From Anaerolineales bacterium (lineage in GTDB: Bacteria; Chloroflexota; Anaerolineae; Anaerolineales; Villigracilaceae): a DNA stretch of 6,392 nucleotides. Shown in pieces: positions 1-4,942 of the stretch. Both the position numbers and the translations under genes were made by a program. Location of the stretch: contig JADLCG010000314.1 in the NCBI GenBank assembly GCA_020847355.1, positions 1 through 6,392 on the forward strand, written 5' to 3'. Each line of letters begins with the position of its first letter. The stretch's first letter is position 1. A model generated the notes under the pieces. It was not told the DNA's origin, searched no databases, and saw only the letters and a program-made list of their open reading frames with translations.

Positions 1-323
1 ATCAATGCCGGGATTTGCGCGGCGTCCATTTGATGGTCGCCGTCAATTTTGACCGCGATTTGCGCTTGTAACTCTAAGGCTTTGCGAAAACCGCTGAGCA
101 TCGCGCCGCCCACGCCTTGATTTTGCGCGTGGCGTAGTAAAGTGAGGCGCGTATCTTTTTGAGCCAGAGCAGTTACCAAATCCGCGCTTGAATCGGGCGA
201 AGCGTCGTCTACAACGATAATTTGCCGAACGTAGGCGGGCAATCCCGCAATTACCTGCTCAATCGTCCGCTCCACTTTGTAAGCCGGGATGATCACGGCA
301 ATTGCATAACTTTCAAAATTCAT
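1..323 (-). CDS. Family 2 glycosyltransferase, N-terminal fragment (runs off left edge)
   Basis: About 107 residues of the N-terminus are present; the rest lies beyond base 1. The translation starts MNFESYAIAVIIPAYKVE, the classic GT-A nucleotide-binding first strand (IIPAYK), followed by the DD pair at residues 39-40 (VVDDASPDSS). A DGD triad at 94-96 (KIDGDHQMD) sits where the metal- and sugar-nucleotide-binding DxD motif lies in GT2 enzymes of the dolichol-/polyprenyl-phosphate mannosyl- or glucosyltransferase type. Such enzymes transfer a sugar from NDP-sugar to a lipid carrier or growing glycan at the inner face of the membrane. Whether C-terminal membrane helices follow cannot be seen, so the acceptor is unknown. 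The start is the first ATG after an in-frame upstream region with no Shine-Dalgarno sequence. A TACAAT box 7 bases upstream suggests a leaderless message. The family is secure; the exact substrate is not. Confidence 0.9.
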   Translation of the reverse strand, partial: MNFESYAIAVIIPAYKVERTIEQVIAGLPAYVRQIIVVDDASPDSSADLVTALAQKDTRLTLLRHAQNQGVGGAMLSGFRKALELQAQIAVKIDGDHQMDAAQIPAL

Positions 324-330
324 AGGCGCG

Positions 331-336
331 ATTGTA
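331..336 (-). promoter_or_regulatory. Possible -10 box of the glycosyltransferase gene (leaderless start)
   Basis: TACAAT on the minus strand, one mismatch from consensus, ends 7 bases before the ATG at 323. That spacing would put the transcription start at or next to the start codon, which fits the absence of any Shine-Dalgarno sequence. The only -35-like hexamer, TTGAAA at 363-358, is 21 bases away, too far for a standard sigma-70 promoter, so this is a weak call. Confidence 0.3.
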
Positions 337-346
337 CTCGAAAAGA

Positions 347-355
347 TGATAGAAT
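347..355 (+). promoter_or_regulatory. Extended -10 promoter of the signalling gene pair
   Basis: TGATAGAAT matches the extended -10 pattern TGnTATAAT with one mismatch. No -35 hexamer is visible at 16-18 bases upstream, which an extended -10 can tolerate. The predicted start near base 362 gives a leader of about 12 bases that carries the AAAGGA ribosome site of the 374 gene. It lies back to back with the -10-like box of the divergent glycosyltransferase, within 50 bases. Confidence 0.4.
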
Positions 356-361
356 CATTTC

Positions 362-367
362 AAAGGA
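362..367 (+). promoter_or_regulatory. Ribosome binding site deciding the ATG at 374
   Basis: AAAGGA (within CAAAGGAAAACTT before the ATG) has good Shine-Dalgarno complementarity, with 6 bases to the start. It supports ATG 374 as the true start. It is the only well-spaced, recognisable ribosome site I find in front of a gene in this window. Confidence 0.6.
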
Positions 368-373
368 AAACTT

Positions 374-1546
374 ATGGCGCCCGGGGAACGAATTCTCATT
401 GTTGAAAGCGATCCAGATATAGCGGATTTGATCGGCAGGCAATCTCTTAAGCCTTTGGGGTATCAGGTGGCTGTTGTGGGAGACGCCGCTTCCGCGATTA
501 AGGCGGCGGTGCAATCTACCCCGGACCTGATTCTGGCTAATTTAAATTTGCCAGGCCTCAGCGGAAAAGACCTGCTCGCCGCATTAAATTCGCAGAATAT
601 AAAATCGCCGGTGGTAATGATCGCGGAAAAAGGTCAAGAAGCCGACGCGTTGAATGCGTTTCGCTTGGGCGCAACCGACGCGCTCTTTTGGCCCGCGCGC
701 GATGCGGAAGTGGTCGCCTGCGTGGAACGCGCGCTGAGTCAGACCAAGGAAGCCCGCGAACGTCAGAAGTTGGATCGTCAACTCAAAGCTACGCACGAAG
801 AATTGCAAAAACGGCTGAAAGATCTGGCGACCTTGCTGGCGATGGGCAAAGCCGTAGTCACGATCACCGACCAACGAATCTTGTTTGAAAAAATTCTGGA
901 AGGCGTTTTGCAGTTAAGCAAAGCGGACTTGTGCTGGCTGATGTTGCGCGATGAAAAGACCAAAGCCTTTTTATTGCGCGCGCATAAAAATTTGCCGGAA
1001 GCCTGGGCGAAGAAAATCAATCAACCGGTGGACGACGGGATTAGCTCGCTGGTGGCGCTCTCCGGCGAAAGTTTGATGATGAATGGGGCTGGGTTACAAA
1101 AATTCAAGCTGGCAACTTTAGGCAAATCCGTTGGCGTAGTGCCAATCAAAATTCAAAATGAAGTGATTGGCTTGATCATTGCAGTACGAAAAGATAATTT
1201 GGAAATGGATCGTTCTACGCAAACTTTGCTCGAAGCCGTAGCGGATTATTCATCCATTTCATTGGTCAATGCGCGGCTCTTCCACGCTTTGGAGCAAACT
1301 ACCGAAACCGCCCGCACAGGCGATACGCAACGCGTGGTGGCGCTGGACTTAATGCGTAAATTGGTCAAGGAAGAAGTTCAAGCCGCAACCTACCCGTTGA
1401 ATTTAGTGATGACTGAGATGCCCGGCGCGTTAAATGCCGAACAACGCCAAGCGCTGGAAGCGGTGCAAGCTTCGCTTCTGCGGCTTTCTGTGGCGACTGA
1501 AAAAACGACTACTTCTGCAATGTTAAATCAGAGAAAGAACGAATAA
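374..1546 (+). CDS. Pseudo-receiver / GAF sensory protein with degenerate DHp-like C-terminus
   Basis: 390 residues, soluble, no signal peptide or membrane helix. Residues 5-120 form a receiver (REC) fold: RILIVESDPDIADLI, then PDLILANLNLPGLSG, then PVVMIAEKGQEADALNAFRLGATDALFWPA. The catalytic positions are changed: the acid pair reads E11/S12, the phospho-acceptor Asp is N56, the Ser/Thr is A84 and the Lys is W106. Ordinary Asp phosphorylation is therefore not expected. Residues 121-155 are a charged, probably coiled signalling helix. Residues about 155-305 are a GAF domain (LLAMGKAVVTITDQRILFE to DYSSISLVNARLFHALEQ); nothing shows its ligand and there is no obvious bilin-binding motif. Residues 325-378 (YPLNLVMTEMPGALNAEQ and the following helix) resemble the two helices of a HisKA/DHp domain but have no histidine and no ATPase domain. 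It lies 15 bases upstream of a histidine kinase and is probably co-transcribed with it. Inference: an adaptor or sensory subunit for that kinase. Confidence 0.9.
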   Translation: MAPGERILIVESDPDIADLIGRQSLKPLGYQVAVVGDAASAIKAAVQSTPDLILANLNLPGLSGKDLLAALNSQNIKSPVVMIAEKGQEADALNAFRLGATDALFWPARDAEVVACVERALSQTKEARERQKLDRQLKATHEELQKRLKDLATLLAMGKAVVTITDQRILFEKILEGVLQLSKADLCWLMLRDEKTKAFLLRAHKNLPEAWAKKINQPVDDGISSLVALSGESLMMNGAGLQKFKLATLGKSVGVVPIKIQNEVIGLIIAVRKDNLEMDRSTQTLLEAVADYSSISLVNARLFHALEQTTETARTGDTQRVVALDLMRKLVKEEVQAATYPLNLVMTEMPGALNAEQRQALEAVQASLLRLSVATEKTTTSAMLNQRKNE

Positions 1547-1561
1547 AATACTCGCTTAATA

Positions 1562-3019
1562 ATGACTAAATCTAACCTCATTCTGCTGGCTTTAGACGCT
1601 TCTCCGATTTTGACGTTGCTGGAGCGGACTCTAAACGCCACTGGTTTTGAAGTCGCTTTGGCGAGCGAACGCGAAGGCTTGAATAAAAGCCTGCAAGAAG
1701 CCGTGCCCGCTTTGGTGATTATAGGTCAGCGCTTTGCCGCTGAAGACGGCCTTGAGCTTTCTAAAGAAATGTTAGAGCGCTTCCCCACTTTGCCGATTAT
1801 TTTATACGCTGAAACAGACGACGCCGATTTAGCCAAACAAGCCTTACGAGCCGGATTGAGCGATTACCTTTCGCCGCCGCTTAAGGTGGAGGATATTTCC
1901 AATGCGGTGAATCGTTCCATTGCGCGCGCGCGTCAACTCGGGGATTGGTTACGGCGCGAAGTGAAGCGCACTACTTCGTCGTTGGCGGAAAAAGCCAAAT
2001 TGTCTGAATCTGAACGGACGAAGTTAGAGGCGATCATCAACAACATTCAAGACGGCGTGATCGTGCTGGACGATCAGCGCAAAATCCTGATGGGCAATCG
2101 CTCCGTCCGCACGATTTTCAATCTCGGCGATAAAACGTTGATTGGCAAGCCTTTAGAAGACGTAATTTCAAACGCGGACGTGCTGGCGCTATCTACGCGC
2201 TCCGGCGAAAATTCTTTGAAATATCACGAAGTTAATTTTGACGACGGCCGAGTGTTCAACGCGCAATATACGCCAATTCCAAAAATTGGCTCGGCGATCA
2301 CGATGCAGGATATTTCGTATCTCAAAGAGTTGGATCGGCTGAAGAATGATTTTGTGCATACCGTTTCGCACGATCTCCGCTCGCCGCTGACGGCGATTTT
2401 AGGCTACACCGAACTGATTGGGCGAACCGGTCCTTTGAACGACAATCAGGTTGAGTTTTTACATCGCCTGCAGGGGAGCGTTCAACATATTACGGCGCTG
2501 ATCAACGACTTGCTGGATCTGGGTCGTTTGGAAGCCGGGTTTGATGCGCGCCGCGAAGTGGTGCATTTGGATAATATTTTGAAATACACCTTAGATATGG
2601 TGGAACTGCAGGCGCGCAAAAAGAAGATTACGCTGACGACAAAAGTTGACCCGGAATTAAAGCCGTTACGCGCCAACCCGATTCGCATTCGTCAGATGCT
2701 GGATAATTTGGTTAGCAATGCGGTCAAATATACGCAGGATGAAGGCGCGGTTAAGGTTGAGCTTTCCATGCGCGACGGTCAAATTGTTTTGCGGGTCGAG
2801 GATAACGGAGCGGGCATTCCGTCTGAGGAACAAAGCCGCGTTTTTGATAAGTTCTATCGCGCCACCAATATGGCTGACAATGAAAAAGTTGAGGGCTCAG
2901 GGTTAGGCTTAGCGATTGTTAAATCAATCGTTGAAAGCCATCAAGGGCGAGTGTGGGTTGAATCTACGCTGGGAAGCGGCTCCGCTTTTTTTGTGCTTCT
3001 GCCGACTGAAGAAGCCTAA
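1562..3019 (+). CDS. Cytoplasmic hybrid-type histidine kinase: pseudo-receiver, PAS, HisKA, HATPase
   Basis: 485 residues with no membrane helix, so a cytoplasmic sensor kinase. Residues 5-120 are a receiver fold (NLILLALDASPILTLLE, then PALVIIGQRFAAEDGLEL, then LPIILYAETDDADLAKQALRAGLSDYLSPP). It lacks the phospho-acceptor Asp (G55), the Ser/Thr (A83) and the Lys (P105); only D12 of the acid pair remains. Residues 121-152 form a linking helix, and 153-252 a PAS domain (IINNIQDGVIVLDDQRKILMGN). The HisKA domain has the H box SHDLRSPLTAILGY, with phospho-acceptor H270. The ATPase domain has the N box DNLVSNAVKY (N382, N386), G1 VEDNGAGIP (D414, G416, G418), F box VFDKFYR and G2 GSGLGLAIV. The kinase core is therefore intact. 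Its output partner is not in the window. Start: ATG 1562, 15 bases after the upstream stop, with no Shine-Dalgarno sequence, so translation may depend on the upstream gene. Confidence 0.95.
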   Translation: MTKSNLILLALDASPILTLLERTLNATGFEVALASEREGLNKSLQEAVPALVIIGQRFAAEDGLELSKEMLERFPTLPIILYAETDDADLAKQALRAGLSDYLSPPLKVEDISNAVNRSIARARQLGDWLRREVKRTTSSLAEKAKLSESERTKLEAIINNIQDGVIVLDDQRKILMGNRSVRTIFNLGDKTLIGKPLEDVISNADVLALSTRSGENSLKYHEVNFDDGRVFNAQYTPIPKIGSAITMQDISYLKELDRLKNDFVHTVSHDLRSPLTAILGYTELIGRTGPLNDNQVEFLHRLQGSVQHITALINDLLDLGRLEAGFDARREVVHLDNILKYTLDMVELQARKKKITLTTKVDPELKPLRANPIRIRQMLDNLVSNAVKYTQDEGAVKVELSMRDGQIVLRVEDNGAGIPSEEQSRVFDKFYRATNMADNEKVEGSGLGLAIVKSIVESHQGRVWVESTLGSGSAFFVLLPTEEA

Positions 3020-3050
3020 GAGCCTCCGCAATTTTGCGGGGGCTCTTTTT
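3018..3050 (+). terminator. Rho-independent terminator after the histidine kinase
   Basis: A 13-pair stem (5' arm 3018-3030, 3' arm 3035-3047) with one internal T-G wobble and the four-base loop ATTT at 3031-3034, then a T run to 3050 continuing as ATTT. The stem begins within the TAA stop codon. On the minus strand the same hairpin lies just past the stop of the convergent peptidase gene, but it is followed there by TTAGGCTTC. It would be a weak terminator in that direction. Confidence 0.9.
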
Positions 3051-3052
3051 AT

Positions 3053-4525
3053 TTACGGGAGTTCCGGCGGCTTTTCCGCATACAGCCAGCCTTGAAAGAA
3101 ATCCGTGAGGTCTTGCCCGCTGATTTCCTCCGCTACGGAAATGAAATCCTGCGTCGAGGCGTTGCCGCCGCCGTAGCGCTGAACATACGTTTGTAAGGTT
3201 TTGAAGAATGCTTCGTCTCCGATGGTGAGCCGTAAAGCGTGAAGCGTCAGCCCGCCGCGTTCATAGACTCCGCCGTTGAATAGGTTGTCGGCAGTGGGCG
3301 ATCCCGGCGGCGGATAAAATTGCGGGAACTCTGAAATATCCTGATATTCATGGCTTGCCCATTCGTCTAAAGCGCTCGCGCCTTGCGTGTGTTCAATCCA
3401 GAGGGCTTCGCAATACGAGGCAAAGCCTTCATTGAGCCAAATATCGCTCCAATCCGCCACGCTAATATAATCTCCAAACCATTGATGCCCCAGCTCATGT
3501 GCGACCACCAATTCCGTGCCCGTCACGTCGTCACGGTCAATCATATCCATGCCAAAGATAGACATGGTTTGATTCTCCAGCGCCGCGCCAAAATCCGTAT
3601 CCATCACCAATGCCCCATAGACTTCAAATGGATAGTCCCCAAAGAGACCGCTGAAATAATCCAGCATTTCGCCTTGCCGCGCAAACGGTTTGCGGATATC
3701 TGCAGGCAAGCCGGCGGCGTAATAATTACGGATTTCAATCCCGTTTGGCGATTGCATCGTCTCAATATCAAAGTCGTGAATGTTGATCGTCGCCAAATAA
3801 CTCGCCATCGGATCGCGCGCTGAGAAATAAAAAGTCTGCGTTGCGCCATTATCTTTCGTTTCAGTGAGGATACCGTTTGCCGCGACTTCATACGGTTTGG
3901 GGACAGTCACGATAAATGAGAATAAAGCTTTATCTAAAGGGTGATCGTTGACTGGAAAAAAACTGGCGGCGCCATCCGGCTCGCTTAAAACATAACTGCC
4001 TTGATCGTAAGTGATCCAGCCGGTTTGAAAAGGCAGCGCTTCGGATTGAACCGATTCCGGCGAGCCGGCATATTCCACTCGAACCGTAAAAGTTTGTTGA
4101 TCGGTCAATGCTTGAACTGGCGTGATCGTCAATTCCTGACCAGCCCGCTCAAACTCCGCTTCTTGATCGTTGACCGTGATGGAGGCGATCTCAAAGCCGA
4201 TGAAATCGAGATTGAAACTGCTCAGGTCTTGAGTCGCCGTAGCTTGAATGGTTGTGACGGCAGAAAGGTCGCTAGTGGCGACGTTATTAACGGCGATCTC
4301 AAGCTCGTAGCTCTGCACGTCGTATCCGCCATTTCCAAAATTTGGGTAGAGCGAATCGCCTAGCCCCGCAGAGCCTGCGTCTGAAGCGCTGGGCGGGGCG
4401 GATGTTGCCTCAGACGACTCGGTTGGCGTAATCGTCGCCGGCGGAGCGCCGGGGACGAGGGTTTTGCAAGCGAGCGAACCGAGCGTTAATAGTATTAAAA
4501 AAAGTAATGTTTTATTTTTTCTCAT
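3053..4525 (-). CDS. Compact secreted M1-family zinc metallopeptidase, probable lipoprotein
   Basis: About 490 residues. The N-terminus has basic residues, a hydrophobic stretch (about 7-20) and LGSLAC, a signal peptide with a lipobox-like Cys21. Ser at -3 makes the lipobox imperfect. Residues 27-60 are a low-complexity Thr/Pro/Ser/Ala linker, as expected for a protein tethered outside the membrane. An N-terminal beta domain follows. The catalytic part has GAALENQTMS (314-323), in the position of the GAMEN substrate-binding motif; HELGH (H344, E345, H348); and E367 in NEGFASY exactly 18 residues on. This is the gluzincin zinc site of M1 aminopeptidases. Y422 in VYERGGLTLH fits the catalytic Tyr. 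It ends soon after this helical region, without the large C-terminal domain of PepN/ERAP-type enzymes. Expected role: extracellular peptide breakdown. Start: ATG 4525 is preferred with GAGGA just upstream; a TTG at 4528 is the alternative. Confidence 0.9.
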   Translation of the reverse strand: MRKNKTLLFLILLTLGSLACKTLVPGAPPATITPTESSEATSAPPSASDAGSAGLGDSLYPNFGNGGYDVQSYELEIAVNNVATSDLSAVTTIQATATQDLSSFNLDFIGFEIASITVNDQEAEFERAGQELTITPVQALTDQQTFTVRVEYAGSPESVQSEALPFQTGWITYDQGSYVLSEPDGAASFFPVNDHPLDKALFSFIVTVPKPYEVAANGILTETKDNGATQTFYFSARDPMASYLATINIHDFDIETMQSPNGIEIRNYYAAGLPADIRKPFARQGEMLDYFSGLFGDYPFEVYGALVMDTDFGAALENQTMSIFGMDMIDRDDVTGTELVVAHELGHQWFGDYISVADWSDIWLNEGFASYCEALWIEHTQGASALDEWASHEYQDISEFPQFYPPPGSPTADNLFNGGVYERGGLTLHALRLTIGDEAFFKTLQTYVQRYGGGNASTQDFISVAEEISGQDLTDFFQGWLYAEKPPELP

Positions 4526-4528
4526 CAA

Positions 4529-4535
4529 TCCTCAC
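4529..4535 (-). promoter_or_regulatory. Ribosome binding site of the M1 peptidase gene
   Basis: GTGAGGA on the minus strand abuts the TTG at 4528 and is 3 bases from the ATG at 4525. Spacing rules out TTG as an efficient start and favours ATG, although 3 bases is still short. The site lies in the gap after the SUI1 stop codon, so ribosomes leaving that gene could reload here. Confidence 0.45.
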
Positions 4536-4542
4536 GCAGGCG

Positions 4543-4869
4543 CTATCCGCCCGCAATCTTAACTTTATAGCCCAGTTTGATTAGTATCTCAGAAATTTTC
4601 TGGCGATGTTCGCCTTGAATTTCAATCACGCCGTCTTTGATCGTCCCGCCTGTTCCACATGCCTGTTTTAATTTCTTTGCAAGGGATTTCATATCTTCCG
4701 CAGAAAGTACAAGATTTTTCACCAAAGATACAGGCGTGCCGTTGCGTCCGCTAGTTTCGCGGTGTAGATAAATCATCTGCTGTTGCGGCGGCAGGGATTT
4801 TGTATTCGCTGGGCTTTGTTTTTTTCGTTGGTCGCCTGTTTCAGAAGACCAGACTGTTCTATTGGACAT
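4543..4869 (-). CDS. SUI1/eIF1-like translation initiation factor (YciH family)
   Basis: 108 residues, the usual length for bacterial SUI1 proteins. The N-terminus SNRTVWSSETGDQRK matches the short bacterial leader of the family. Here it lacks the Cys residues that some members carry, and a Pro/Gln-rich linker (about 19-31) follows. The SUI1 fold covers about 33-108, with LHRETSGRNGTPVSLV, the diagnostic CGTGGTIKDGVIEIQGEHR (71-89) and a terminal GYKVKIAGG. Eukaryotic eIF1 acts on the small ribosomal subunit to enforce start-codon choice. E. coli YciH has been reported to act on initiation fidelity and on stress-related repression, but the role in this group is not settled. It lies between the MFS gene (73 bases upstream) and the M1 gene (17 bases downstream). 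ATG 4869 has no Shine-Dalgarno sequence but a perfect TATAAT 6 bases upstream, suggesting a leaderless mRNA. Confidence 0.93.
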   Translation of the reverse strand: MSNRTVWSSETGDQRKKQSPANTKSLPPQQQMIYLHRETSGRNGTPVSLVKNLVLSAEDMKSLAKKLKQACGTGGTIKDGVIEIQGEHRQKISEILIKLGYKVKIAGG

Positions 4870-4875
4870 CGCGCA

Positions 4876-4881
4876 ATTATA
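4876..4881 (-). promoter_or_regulatory. -10 box for the SUI1 gene, consistent with a leaderless transcript
   Basis: A perfect TATAAT on the minus strand ends 6 bases before ATG 4869, so transcription should begin at about the A of the start codon. The best -35 candidate, TTCGAG at 4903-4898 with a 16-base spacer, is poor. The 73-base gap after the MFS stop contains no convincing terminator, so read-through from the MFS gene may add to expression. Confidence 0.4.
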
Positions 4882-4942
4882 AACGCCAGCAGGTTTTCTC
4901 GAATCGGGACCTGAAAATCAGCGAAACCCATAGTCTAATAAA

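Noticed and set aside
539..547. Placing the phospho-acceptor at N58 instead of N56
   Set aside because: The distance to the following LPG (Asp, two residues, then LPG in canonical receivers) fixes the acceptor column at residue 56. Neither residue is Asp in any case.
374..1546. Reading the first signalling gene as an ordinary response regulator or as a histidine kinase
   Set aside because: The receiver lacks the acceptor Asp, Thr and Lys. The C-terminal helices lack His and no ATPase domain follows. There is also no DNA-binding output domain.
3383..3823. Open frame of 146 codons on the plus strand inside the M1 peptidase gene
   Set aside because: It is antisense to a gene with a complete catalytic signature, its product has no recognisable motif, and no ribosome site supports it.
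4001..4363. Open frame of 120 codons on the plus strand opposite the peptidase N-terminal half
   Set aside because: Shadow of the real coding frame; basic, low-information product with no family resemblance.
4526..4528. TTG as the start of the M1 peptidase
   Set aside because: The purine-rich GAGGA directly abuts it, leaving no spacing for initiation; the next codon is an ATG.
4890..4917. CAGGT...ACCTG and TTTTC...GAAAA inverted repeats between the MFS and SUI1 genes
   Set aside because: The stems are 5 bases each with loops of 14 or more, they cannot form one continuous hairpin, and no T run follows, so they do not make a terminator or riboswitch.
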